The notes under the pieces are model-generated. The model made no database searches, was not told the DNA's origin, and was given only the letters and a program-made list of their open reading frames with translations. A program made the translations under genes and the position numbers. A stretch of 64,000 nucleotides of DNA, taken from positions 2,790,001-2,854,000 of the forward strand of contig NZ_CP128233.1 of the NCBI RefSeq assembly GCF_030344915.1, given 5' to 3'. Source of the stretch: Neopusillimonas aromaticivorans (GTDB lineage: Bacteria; Pseudomonadota; Gammaproteobacteria; Burkholderiales; Burkholderiaceae_B). This document shows, piece by piece, positions 28,162 to 37,117 of this stretch (the first letter of the stretch is position 1; each line of letters starts with the position of its first letter).

Positions 28162-28187
28162 ATGGCGGTTAAAAATGGCGGTTAACA
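28162..28187 (+). repeat. 13-bp tandem duplication over the orn start codon
   Basis: ATGGCGGTTAAAA is followed at once by ATGGCGGTTAACA (28162-28174 and 28175-28187), 12 of 13 bases identical. The first ATG opens only a seven-codon frame ending in TAA that overlaps the real orn start by 11 bases. It may be chance slippage or a small upstream frame affecting orn translation. Confidence 0.7.
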
Positions 28188-28723
28188 AAGACCAGCGACT
28201 GGTTTGGCTTGATCTTGAAATGACAGGGCTCGACCCTGAAAAAGAACGCATCATTGAAGCGGCAGTTATCGTGACAGAAGCTGACCTGACCTTTGTGGCC
28301 GAAGGCCCGGTCATGGTCATTCACCAAAGCAACGAGGTGCTCGATGCGATGGATAAATGGAATACGGCAACCCATGGCAAAAGCGGTCTGACCGACAAGG
28401 TCAAGGCATCCACCATCAACGAGGAAGAGGCGGAAACCATTCTGCTGTCGTTCCTGGCCCAGCATGTCAGCCCCGGCAAGTCGCCGTTGTGCGGTAACAC
28501 GGTGGGGCAAGACCGTCGTTTCCTGGTGAAGTACATGCCTCGCCTGGAAGCATTCTTCCATTACCGTAATCTTGATGTTTCCACACTGAAAGAACTGGCG
28601 CTGCGCTGGAAGCCCGAAGTCTATAAAAGCTTTGTAAAACACAGCAAGCACGAAGCGCTGGCCGACATCTACGAGTCTATTGAAGAGCTCAAGCATTATC
28701 GCGAGCACTTCCTTAAAATTTAA
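28175..28723 (+). CDS. orn: Oligoribonuclease
   Basis: The 182-residue DEDDh exonuclease degrades 2-5-nt RNAs, including pGpG from c-di-GMP breakdown. The catalytic motifs are LVWLDLEMTGLDPEKERIIE, LCGNTVGQDRRFL and the C-terminal HSKHEALADIYESIEELKHYR. I chose the ATG at 28175 because the product then begins MAVNKDQRLVWLDLEMTG; the preceding frame lacks similarity. It is divergent from the M48 gene. The frame is intact. Confidence 0.95.
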   Translation: MAVNKDQRLVWLDLEMTGLDPEKERIIEAAVIVTEADLTFVAEGPVMVIHQSNEVLDAMDKWNTATHGKSGLTDKVKASTINEEEAETILLSFLAQHVSPGKSPLCGNTVGQDRRFLVKYMPRLEAFFHYRNLDVSTLKELALRWKPEVYKSFVKHSKHEALADIYESIEELKHYREHFLKI

Positions 28724-28731
28724 GGATCCCC

Positions 28732-29520
28732 ATGAGCGACACCAGCATTCTTTTCAGCCTGACCGACGGCATTGCGCGTATTACCCTGAATCGCCCCGAC
28801 AAGCTCAACAGCTTTACGGCCGACATGCACGAAGCCCTGCGGCAGGCCCTGACCCAGGTTGAAACACAAGGTGCCCGGGTTCTGGTGCTGACCGGTGCCG
28901 GGCGCGGGTTTTGCGCCGGGCAAGACCTTTCGGCCCGTGTGGCCACCCCGGGCCAGCAGCGTACCGATCTTGGTGAAAGCATTGAAAAGAACTATGCGCC
29001 GCTGGTCAAGCGTTTGCGCGCCTTGCCCATGCCGGTGGTGGTCGGCGTGAACGGTGTTGCGGCAGGGGCGGGGGCCAATCTGGCGCTGGCCGGCGATATT
29101 GTCATTGCGCGTGAATCCGCCAGCTTTATCGAGCCGTTCTGCCGCCTCGGGCTCTTGCCCGATACCGGTGGTACCTATATTTTGCCGCGCCTGGTGGGGC
29201 GGGCTCGCGCCATGGGCATGGCTTTGCTGGGTGACAAGATCAGCGCCCGCAAGGCAGAGCAGTGGGGGCTGATCTGGGAATGTGTGCCCGATGACGAATT
29301 TGACGCCCGTCTTGATGCCCTGGCCGCGCATTTTGCCAGTGCGCCCACCAAAGGGCTGGCGGCGGCCAAGCAGGCGATCAATCAAAGTCTGGACAATACC
29401 CTGGCCCAGCAGCTTGATCTCGAACGCGACCTGATGCGCGATCTGGGTTACACCGATGACTATGCCGAAGGCGTTGCGGCTTTCATGGCCAAGCGTACGC
29501 CCGAATTCAAAGGGCAGTAA
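28732..29520 (+). CDS. paaG: Enoyl-CoA hydratase/isomerase, PaaG type
   Basis: A 262-residue crotonase-fold enzyme. ITLNRPDKLNSFT, the oxyanion loop GRGFCAGQDLSAR and NGVAAGAGANLALAGD are present, with the PaaG-like FIEPFCRLGLLPDTGGTYILPRLVG block. PaaG isomerises ring-epoxidised phenylacetyl-CoA to the oxepin form. No other paa gene lies nearby, so a general beta-oxidation role remains possible. It is 8 bases after orn and abuts acpS. The frame is intact. Confidence 0.75.
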   Translation: MSDTSILFSLTDGIARITLNRPDKLNSFTADMHEALRQALTQVETQGARVLVLTGAGRGFCAGQDLSARVATPGQQRTDLGESIEKNYAPLVKRLRALPMPVVVGVNGVAAGAGANLALAGDIVIARESASFIEPFCRLGLLPDTGGTYILPRLVGRARAMGMALLGDKISARKAEQWGLIWECVPDDEFDARLDALAAHFASAPTKGLAAAKQAINQSLDNTLAQQLDLERDLMRDLGYTDDYAEGVAAFMAKRTPEFKGQ

Positions 29521-29522
29521 GC

Positions 29523-29960
29523 GTGATCACGGTTCAGCCGGGTGGGGCATCCATCGCCGGTATCGGCACCGATATCGCCCGGGTTGATCGCATTGCGGCG
29601 GCCTATGCCCGTCACGGAGACCGCTTTGCCCTGCGTATTCTGGGTGAACGCGAATGGCCGGTTTTTGCGGCGCAAGGCCCGCGATCCGCAACGCGGCATA
29701 CGCTATCTGGCCACCCGGTTTGCGGCCAAAGAGGCCTTTTCCAAGGCGATCGGGCTGGGCATGCACAGCCCGATGAGTTGGCGTCGCATGGAAGTGGTCA
29801 ATGCCCCGGGGGCAAACCTCTGGTGGCACTGAACGAGCCCCTGGCCGGCTGGTATGCCGAGCGCTACGGGGCCGCTCACATTTCCGTCAGCGACGAAAAA
29901 GATATGGTCACGGCGTTTGCCGTGGTCGAAACCAAACCTGCCTGCGGGCAACAGGAGTAA
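29523..29960 (+). CDS. acpS: Holo-[acyl-carrier-protein] synthase (frame broken twice)
   Basis: AcpS transfers phosphopantetheine from CoA to ACP. GIGTDIARVDRI carries the magnesium-binding Asp and ATRFAAKEAFSKAIG the second signature, followed by HISVSDEKDMVTAFAVVE. The frame breaks near 29667-29671, where two bases are missing (GCGGCGC; GCGCGGCGC restores VFARRKARDPQRG), and at 29808-29812 (five G; six restore NAPGGKPLVALNEPL). The start appears to be GTG at 29523. Restored length is about 146 residues. It sits between paaG and nagZ in a compact operon. Confidence 0.85.
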   Translation: MITVQPGGASIAGIGTDIARVDRIAAAYARHGDRFALRILGEREWPVFAAQGPRSATRHTLSGHPVCGQRGLFQGDRAGHAQPDELASHGSGQCPGGKPLVALNEPLAGWYAERYGAAHISVSDEKDMVTAFAVVETKPACGQQE

Positions 29961-29964
29961 CACC

Positions 29965-31008
29965 ATGGCGGCGATATTGCCACCCGGCCCGGTCATCGTC
30001 GATGTGCAGGGCTACCGCTTGACCGAACACGAAGTGGCCCGGTTGCGTCACCCGCTGGTGGGTGGCGTCATTCTGTTTTCACGCAATTTTGAAAATCGAG
30101 CGCAATTGACGGCCTTGTGCCAGGCTATTCATGCGGCGCGTGACGAACCCTTGCTGATTGCGGTTGATCACGAAGGCGGGCGTGTACAACGGTTTCGCAC
30201 CGATGGGTTCACCCCGTTGCCCAGCATGCGTCGTCTGGGTGAAATCTGGATGGACGACTCGCTGTCGGCGCTGCGTCTGGCCACGGAAACCGGTTACGTG
30301 CTGGCGGCCGAATTGCGTGCCTGCGGGGTTGACCTGAGCTTCACTCCCGTGCTTGATCTGGATTATGGCAACAGCGAAGTCATTGGTGACCGCTCGTTCA
30401 ACCGTGAACCGCAGATCGTGGCGATGCTGGCACGCGCCCTGATCCAGGGCTTGCAGCTGGCCGGCATGGCCGCCTGCGGCAAGCACTTTCCGGGGCATGG
30501 CTATGTTCACGCTGATTCGCATCACGATATTCCGGTAGATGACCGTTCATTTGAAGAAATCATGCGTGAAGACGCCGCCCCTTACGGCTGGTTGGGCGAC
30601 ATGGTGTTGCCTTCGGTCATGCCGGCGCATGTCATCTACAGCCAGGTCGACCCCAAGCCGGCCGGTTTTTCTGATTACTGGATCAATGCCGTGCTGCGCG
30701 GTCATCTGAACTACGATGGCGTGGTATTTTCCGATGATCTGACCATGGCCGGTGCGGCAGTGGCGGGCGACATTCTTGAACGGGCCCAGGCCGCGCTGGA
30801 AGCCGGCTGTGACATGGTGCTGGTTTGCAATCACCCCGAGCTGGCTGACGATTTGCTGCAGCGTCTTGACTACACCATGCCGGCAGAATCGCTGCGCCGG
30901 ATTCGCAGCCTGATGCCGCGCGTGCCATCACCCGATTGGGCCACTTTGCAACGCCAGGCACGTTATCACTATGCCCGAGACCTTCAATCTGAAATCATTT
31001 CTGGCTGA
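29965..31008 (+). CDS. nagZ: Beta-N-acetylhexosaminidase
   Basis: The 347-residue GH3 enzyme removes GlcNAc from anhydro-muropeptides in cytoplasmic cell-wall recycling. It has GGVILFSRNFENRAQL, the DHEGGRVQRF block, KHFPGHG followed by DSHHDIP (the His/Asp catalytic loop) and the nucleophile region VFSDDLTMAGA. The start at 29965 follows acpS by 4 bases. Its end overlaps uvrC by 38 bases. The frame is intact. Confidence 0.95.
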   Translation: MAAILPPGPVIVDVQGYRLTEHEVARLRHPLVGGVILFSRNFENRAQLTALCQAIHAARDEPLLIAVDHEGGRVQRFRTDGFTPLPSMRRLGEIWMDDSLSALRLATETGYVLAAELRACGVDLSFTPVLDLDYGNSEVIGDRSFNREPQIVAMLARALIQGLQLAGMAACGKHFPGHGYVHADSHHDIPVDDRSFEEIMREDAAPYGWLGDMVLPSVMPAHVIYSQVDPKPAGFSDYWINAVLRGHLNYDGVVFSDDLTMAGAAVAGDILERAQAALEAGCDMVLVCNHPELADDLLQRLDYTMPAESLRRIRSLMPRVPSPDWATLQRQARYHYARDLQSEIISG

Positions 31009-32792
31009 TCTGCCAAATTTGCCCGGCGTTTATCGGCACATCGATGAACACGATGAGGTGCTGTATGTCGGCAAGGCACGTGACCTTAAAAAGCGCGTGT
31101 CGTCGTATTTCCAGAAAAATCTGGCCAGCCCGCGCATTGCCCATATGGTGGCGCGGGTTCAGCGCATCGAGGTCACCGTCACGCGCACCGAGGCCGAGGC
31201 CTTGCTGCTGGAAAACAACCTGATCAAGCGCTTGCGGCCCCGGTATAACATCCTGTTCCGCGATGACAAGTCGTACCCGTACCTGAAAGTCAGTGCACAT
31301 GATGCGCCTCGCATCGCCTATTACCGAGGCAGCACATCGGGCAAAGGGCGTTTTTTGGTCCGTACCCTAACAGCTGGGCCGTGCGTGAAACCATCCAGAT
31401 ACTGCAAAAGGTCTTTCGTTTGCGCACCTGCGAGGATGCAGTGTATTCCCACCGCTCGCGGCCGTGCCTGCTGAACCAGATCGAACGCTGCTCGGCGCCG
31501 TGCGTAGGCCAGATCAGCCTGGACGATTATCAGGCCGACGTTGAGCGGGCCGTGCGTTTTCTTGATGGCAAGGCCAGTGAGGTCATGGCCGATATCGAGC
31601 GGCGGATGCTGGCGGCGTCTGAACGTCTGGCTTTCGAGGAGGCAGCGGTCTTGCGCGACCAGATGGGGGCGCTGGCGCGGGTCTTGCAGCAGCAAACCAT
31701 GGAAGAAATCGGTACGGATGACGTGGATATCATCGTTGTGCTGGTGTCAGGCGGTCGTGTGTGCGTCAACCTGGCCATGGTGCGGGGTGGGCGTCATCTG
31801 GGTGACAAGGCTTTTTTCCGACGCATACCGATGGCGATGAGCCGGGTGAAATCCTGACGGCTTTTGTGGGGCAGCATTACCTGGATCGCCCGATGCCGGC
31901 GGTGCTGGTTTGTTCACATGGGTTGTCTGATACGGGGTTGATGGCCTTGCTGCATGAGCAAACCGGGCGCAAGGCGCGGGTGTTGACGCGGCCCCAGGGG
32001 CTGAGAAAGTCGTGGCTTGAACAGGCGCGCAACAATGCCGAACTGGCACTCGCACGCTTGCTGACCGAATCGGGTGCAAAAGCGGCCCGGACTCTGGCGT
32101 TGGCTGATGTGTTAGGGTTGGATACCGACCCGTCGGCCCTCGAGGCGTTGACCATCGAATGTTTTGACATCAGTCATACGGCCGGCGAGGCCACCCAGGC
32201 CTCTTGCGTGGTGTTCCGCAACAATGACATGCAGCCGTCGCTTTACCGGCGTTATAACATTGCCGGTATCACCCCGGGTGATGATTACGCGGCCATGCGC
32301 CAGGTACTGACCCGGCGATTTGCACGTGTTGCTGAAGGACAGGCCGAGCTACCCGATGTAGTGCTGATTGATGGTGGCAAGGGTCAGGTTGAAGTGGCGC
32401 GGCAGGTATTCGCCGAGCTGGGTCTGGACACCCAGGTCCTGGTGGGTGTCGCTAAAGGTGAGGGGCGCAAGGTAGGCCTTGAAACCCTGGTCTTTACCGA
32501 TGGTCGTGAACCTGTGGCGTTGGGTCTTGAGTCTGCTGCGCTGATGCTCGTTGCCCAGATTCGCGATGAGGCGCACCGGTTTGCCATTACCGGCATGCGA
32601 GCACAGCGTGCCAAGACCCGCAACGTGTCGCGTCTTGAAGAAATTGAAGGAGTGGGTGCGAAGCGGCGTCAGAAACTGCTGGCCCGCTTTGGCGGGTTTT
32701 CGGGCGTGGCTAATGCCAGTATCGATGAATTGCGCAGCGTTGAAGGGATCTCGGCCGAGCTGGCCGAGCGTATTTATTTTGCGCTGCGATAA
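30971..32792 (+). CDS. uvrC: Excinuclease ABC subunit C (frame broken twice)
   Basis: UvrC makes both incisions in nucleotide-excision repair. It has the N-terminal GIY-YIG nuclease (LPGVYRHIDEHDEVLYVGKARDLKKRVSSYF is typical), CSAPCVGQIS, a UVR motif, the RNase-H-like nuclease (ECFDISHTAGE, DGGKGQVEVA) and C-terminal helix-hairpin-helix repeats. The frame breaks at 31351-31356 (six T; seven restore GRFFGPYPNSWAVRET) and 31818-31819 (CC; three restore AFFPTHTDGDEPGEIL). Restored length is 607 residues. It is coupled to nagZ and followed by pgsA. Confidence 0.95.
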
Positions 32793-32807
32793 GTTAGTAT
32801 TACGGTT

Positions 32808-33394
32808 ATGCCAATCAATCTTCCCATGATGCTGACGTGGTTGCGGATCCTCATGATTCCGCTCTTCGTCGCTTTTACTACGTGCCTGAAAGCTGGGTGG
32901 CCGTGCCCGTGCGAGATACCGCGGCGGCCCTGGTCTTCATTGTGGCAGCGGTCACCGACTGGTTCGATGGCTGGCTGGCGCGTCGCTGGAACCAGACATC
33001 GTCGTTTGGCGCCTTTCTTGACCCGGTGGCCGACAAGCTCATGGTGTCGGCGGCCTTGCTGGTTTTGCTCGACCTGCAGCGGGTCGATGTGTTTATCGCC
33101 CTCATTATCATTGGCCGTGAAATCACGATTTCAGCCCTGCGCGAATGGATGGCCAAAATCGGTGCCAGCGGCAGCGTGGCTGTGCATTGGCTGGGCAAGT
33201 TCAAGACCGCGGCGCAAATGGTGGCTATCCCTTGCCTGCTTTACTGGCAGCCGTTCTACGGTGTTCCCATGCCTTGGGTGGGTCAGGTACTGATTGTCAT
33301 TGCCGCCGTACTTACCGTGTGGTCAATGTTTTATTATTTGAAACGTGCCTGGCCGCAAATTCGTGCCAGATCGGGCTCTGCCGGGTCAGCCTGA
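32808..33394 (+). CDS. pgsA: CDP-diacylglycerol-glycerol-3-phosphate 3-phosphatidyltransferase (frame broken once)
   Basis: PgsA makes phosphatidylglycerol phosphate at the inner membrane. The CDP-alcohol phosphotransferase motif is complete (DWFDGWLARRW...FGAFLDPVADK), and four to five helices are predicted. The frame breaks at 32873-32876 (TTTT; five restore FVAFYYVPESWVAVPV). Restored length is 195 residues. It follows uvrC, as in many proteobacteria. No tRNA gene is visible downstream. Confidence 0.94.
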
Positions 33395-33528
33395 CACGTC
33401 TCAGGGGCTGCGCTTCACGACGCTGTCTGCTGGCGCGGCCTGATGGCATCCCGGGGATCGATATAATGCTGTTTTGCGTTGCCACTTGATTCGTGCGTCT
33501 CGTACGTTATTTTTTCTTTATCTCTGCC

Positions 33529-34841
33529 ATGACCGCCACTACTGCCGACAGTTTTGTCGATACCCCGCAAATCCAGCGTAAAGACTGGCAAATCATCACG
33601 CTTATTGGTGCTGCCCACGCGTGTTCACATTTTTTCCAGCTGGTGTTTCCCACGCTGTTCATTGCGCTGAACACCGAGTTCGGGTTCAACTACAGCCAGC
33701 TGGGTTTGCTGGTCGCCATTTTTTTCATCATTTCGGGGGTAGGGCAGGCCTCATCGGGGTTTGTCGTTGATCGCATTGGTCCGGCACCCGTGCTGTTGTT
33801 CGGACTGGCCAGCTTTGTCGTGGCGGGTGTCCTGATTGGTGCCGCCAATGGCTATGCCATGCTGGTTGTGGCTGCCATCATCGGCGGGTTGGGTAATTCC
33901 ATTTTTCACCCGGTCGATTATTCGATTCTCAACCACCGGGTCAGTCCGCGTCGTTTGGGGCACGCGTTCAGCACGCACGGGTTTACCGGCAACCTGGGAT
34001 GGGCGTTGACCCCCGTGTTCATGTCGGCCCTTATTTACCTGGCCAACTGGCGTGTGGCGGCTATTGGTGCCGGTGTACTGGTGGCTATTGTGCTGGTGTT
34101 TGTGTGGCTTGGGCGCGGCTTGCTGGCCGGGCAAAATGCGGCGTTCGGTGCAGCGGCGCAGGCCAACGCTCATCCTGATGCCAGTGCCAGTGCCCATTCG
34201 GCAGGAACGGCTTCGGCAAACCCAAGCGATTCACTGGCCACCAAAACGGTGGGTCAGACCTTGAATTACCTGGTGCGTCAACCGGCGTTGTGGGGGGCGT
34301 TCTGTTTCTTTGCGCTGACTGCGGCATCGTTGTCTGTGGTCCAGACCTACAGTATTCCGATGCTGGGCGATGTGTATGGCATTGATGCCGTGCGCGCGGG
34401 CTCGGCGTTATCGGGTTATATGCTGGCGTCAGCTTTGGGGATGATCGCCGGAGGCTTCATGGTTGGGCATACCCAGCGTACCGAGTTGACCATTGCGGGT
34501 TCGCTGGTTATGGCTGGCGTGTTGTTGCTGGTGCTGGCGTCGGGTTGGGTCAGTGCGTGGGGGCCATGGGCGCGGTGGCGCTGGGCGGGTTTTGTGCCGG
34601 AGTTTCAACCCCATCGCGCGACATGCTGATCCGTCGCATCACCCCCAAGGGTGCTACCGGTACCGTCTATGGTCTGGTGTATTCGGGGATGGATGTCGGC
34701 GCGTCCCTGGCGCCAGCGGGTTTCGGTGTGATGCTTGATGCAGGGCTGGTGCGTGGTCCCTGGGTGGGTGGGGCCATCTTTTTTGTGGTGGCTGCGGCGG
34801 CTGCACTGGTGATCGGTCGTTCGGTGGCGGCCCGTTCGTAA
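33529..34841 (+). CDS. MFS transporter, fosmidomycin-resistance-like (frame broken once)
   Basis: A twelve-span major-facilitator protein of about 437 residues. Helix 1 contains GAAHACSHFFQLVFPTLF, and VDRIGPAPVL lies in the loop 2-3 motif A position; both resemble the Fsr (fosmidomycin resistance) branch. The middle cytoplasmic loop is Ala/Ser/His-rich. The frame breaks at 34559-34563 (five G; six restore SAWGAMGAVALGGFCAGVST). I prefer the ATG at 33529 over an upstream GTG. A TATAAT lies at 33464-33469 but without a clear -35 box. The substrate is not predictable. Confidence 0.85.
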
Positions 34842-34907
34842 AAGGGGCTGGTCGCAAGCCCAGCGCAACGCCTTTGCGCAGCAGCGTGTACCCGCCCTGA
34901 ACCCGAA

Positions 34908-35728
34908 TTACTGACGCGGCGTACGTTGTGCGGCCACTTCCACCGGGTGGCTGCTGCGCCAGGGGTTAATGTCCAGGCCACCGCGTCGGGTATAGCGGGC
35001 GTAAACGGTTAATGCAACGGGTTTGCATTCGCGCCAGATATCGCAGTACAGGGTTTCAACACAGTGTTCATGAAACTCATTGTGCTGGCGCAACGACACA
35101 ATGTATTGCAGCAGGGCGGCGCGGTCGATTTTCGGGCCGGTATAGGTAATTTGAACGCTACCCCAGTCGGGCTGGCCGGTAACCGGGCAGTTTGATTTCA
35201 GCAGGTCTGAGGTCAATGTTTCCGTTACTGTCGTGGTCGGGTCGCATTGCAACAGCCCCGACGTTGGTTGGTAATGTCTGATTTCGACGTCCAGATCGTC
35301 AATATTTTCCCCGGAAGTGCTGTGCAAAGCTCGCGGGTGTCTGCTCGTAACGGGGTAATCGTGATGCCCATCGGGCCGCCGCAGGCCGCTTCCAGATCGG
35401 TTCGCATGATGCCGACAACCTGCTCAAGGCTGTCAAACCGGCTTTCATTGAACGAATTCAAATAAAGCTTGAACGATTTTGACTCAATCAGGCGCGGTGT
35501 GTCGTGAGGAACCGTAAACAGGCCCATGGCAACTACCGGTTTGCCTTTCGGGTTCAGCCACGACAGTTCATAGGCGGTCCAGAGGTCGGCACCTTGCCAG
35601 GCGGGCAGAGGCCCCAGGCTGGCCCTGTTGTTGGCGCGATCAATGGCAAACAGCACAGAGGCATCGTAGCTTTTCGGGTAACTTACGGTGTGCCCGAGTG
35701 GCGCGTTGGCGAGGTCGTTGTGGGTCAT
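34908..35728 (-). CDS. queF: NADPH-dependent 7-cyano-7-deazaguanine reductase (frame broken once)
   Basis: QueF reduces preQ0 to preQ1 in queuosine synthesis. This is the long, two-domain form, with ESKSFKLYLNSFN binding NADPH and the active-site cysteine in SNCPVTGQPDWG. The frame breaks at 35309-35312 (CCCC on the plus strand; five restore TALPGENIDDLDVEIRHYQ). Restored length is 273 residues. It is divergent from the cbb3 oxidase operon. Another queuosine gene, queH, lies at 47033. Confidence 0.93.
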
Positions 35729-35839
35729 GGTCGTTTCGATATGAACGGATTACAGGCGGATGACAGGCGCTGGATGCAGATAACCGGTGCAGGTCGCAGA
35801 CGTGTGATGCAGCGCACAAACAACGCATTGTACCGGCCC

Positions 35840-35853
35840 TTGATTTTCATCAA
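35840..35853 (+). promoter_or_regulatory. Perfect FNR/ANR box upstream of the cbb3 oxidase operon
   Basis: TTGATTTTCATCAA matches TTGAT-N4-ATCAA exactly. Its centre (35846.5) lies 41.5 bp before position 35888. A -10-like TAAAGT at 35876-35881 is correctly placed for a class II FNR-activated promoter starting there. This makes the GTG at 35885 unlikely as a start codon and supports the ATG at 35957. Confidence 0.85.
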
Positions 35854-35956
35854 CAGGGAAAACCCGAGTTTCAGCTAAAGTCCAGTGCATGTCAGCCTGG
35901 ACTTTGTTTGCCCCTCCCGGAATCTTTCGCCCGCCGATCGCAATGAAAGGCGGCAT

Positions 35957-36865
35957 ATGCTCGCGCGTCTCGGGCTGGCGTGGCTGGGCATGATGCAGGT
36001 CATGATGTTCGCCTTTCCCGGCTACCTGCGCGACAAGCCGATGTCGCCTGAAGACCTTTCTTTTCTTGACGAAGCCATCATTCTGCTGAACTGGATCAGT
36101 CTGGTGCTTACGGTGCCGGTGGTGCTGTATTGCGCGTGGCCGGTGTGGCGTGGGGCGGTGGCGCGTATCCGCCGGGCGGGTATCAGCATGGATGTGCCGG
36201 TTGCGCTGGGTATCCTGGCCGCGTTCATCCCCAGTGCCTATGCCACCTGGACAACCCGTGGCGAGGTTTATTTTGAATCGGTCACCATGTTTGTGGCGTT
36301 TCTATTGACGGCGCGCTACCTTGAATATTGTGCACGTCAGTCGGTGCAGCCCGGTGCGGGTCATGCGTCTGTTGCTCATCGGCGTATCGAGTCTGCCCGC
36401 AGGGCCATGTCCGCCATTTCTGATCAGGTTGCGCTCTGGTTCACGGTGGTCCAGCTGGCGCTGGCGTTCATTGCGGGTGGCATCTGGCTTTTCTACGCAC
36501 CCGGGCATGCCGTCGCGGTCACGGTGGCGTTGCTGGTCATCAGTTGTCCTTGCGCCTTGGCCATGTCAGTACCCACCGCCGTCTCGGCGGCGCATGCTGC
36601 GGTCATGAACCGTCCCGACGTGTCGGGTGCCGAGCTTGATGCCCTTATCGTCGCGGCCAAGCGTACCGCCAACCAAAGTTTGTACGGTTCCATGCTGTGG
36701 CATTTGCTGCTGACGCCTTTGGCAGCGCTCGGGTACGTTCAGCCCTGGCTGGCGGCCATTACCATGCTGATATCTTCGCTTGCCGTCGCAGCCAATGCCT
36801 GGCGCCTTTATCGCCGCTGGTCGTGCGGGGCTGTGTTGCCGTTGTCCGTGGCTGTTCAGGGTTAG
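35957..36865 (+). CDS. CcoI-like P-type ATPase relative lacking all catalytic domains
   Basis: The protein (302 residues) carries the membrane parts of a copper P1B-ATPase of the CcoI/FixI type. GMMQVMMFAFPGYL begins helix A, residues 36-97 hold the next helices with WPVWRGAVARIRRAGISMDVPVALG-like sequence, VYFESVTMFVAFLLTARYLE follows, and the CPC motif is at residues 197-199 (ISCPCALAMSVPTAV). The last pair of helices is at about 245-285. Missing are the N-terminal metal-binding domain, the actuator TGE loop, the DKTGT phosphorylation domain and the nucleotide-binding domain; short linkers replace them (about 125-155 and 212-240). It cannot be an ATP-driven pump as seen. The start is set by AAAGG 6 bases upstream and by the FNR promoter. 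It heads the cco operon. Confidence 0.8.
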   Translation: MLARLGLAWLGMMQVMMFAFPGYLRDKPMSPEDLSFLDEAIILLNWISLVLTVPVVLYCAWPVWRGAVARIRRAGISMDVPVALGILAAFIPSAYATWTTRGEVYFESVTMFVAFLLTARYLEYCARQSVQPGAGHASVAHRRIESARRAMSAISDQVALWFTVVQLALAFIAGGIWLFYAPGHAVAVTVALLVISCPCALAMSVPTAVSAAHAAVMNRPDVSGAELDALIVAAKRTANQSLYGSMLWHLLLTPLAALGYVQPWLAAITMLISSLAVAANAWRLYRRWSCGAVLPLSVAVQG

Positions 36866-36874
36866 AGTCGTATC

Positions 36875-37057
36875 ATGGGCGCGTTATATCTGCTCTTGCC
36901 CATTTCGCTCATTCTGGTCGTGTTAATAGGCGTGGCTTTCTGGTGGGCTATCTTTGCAGGTCAGTTTGACGACACCGATGCGGCGGCGCGGTCGATTCTT
37001 GACGATGATGATTCAACCGCGTCGCCACCCGATGATTCTCATCGGTGCCGAAAGTAA
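36875..37057 (+). CDS. ccoS: CcoS, cbb3 oxidase assembly protein
   Basis: A 60-residue protein with one N-terminal helix (LYLLLPISLILVVLIGVAFWWAIFAGQFDD) and an acidic tail. This is the CcoS/FixS signature, including GQFDD. CcoS is needed to insert heme b and copper into CcoN. It lies 9 bases after the CcoI-like gene, reproducing the usual ccoI-ccoS pair. Confidence 0.9.
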   Translation: MGALYLLLPISLILVVLIGVAFWWAIFAGQFDDTDAAARSILDDDDSTASPPDDSHRCRK

Positions 37058-37117
37058 AAATACAGTCGTTTTAAACGTATAAAAGCTTTGTTTCATTTTT
37101 GTCATTAGGGGATTCTC

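Noticed and set aside
33395..33528. tRNA genes after pgsA, sought because many relatives have them there
   Set aside because: No T-arm GTTCRANYC or cloverleaf pairing is visible in the gap; only a TATAAT-like -10 at 33464.
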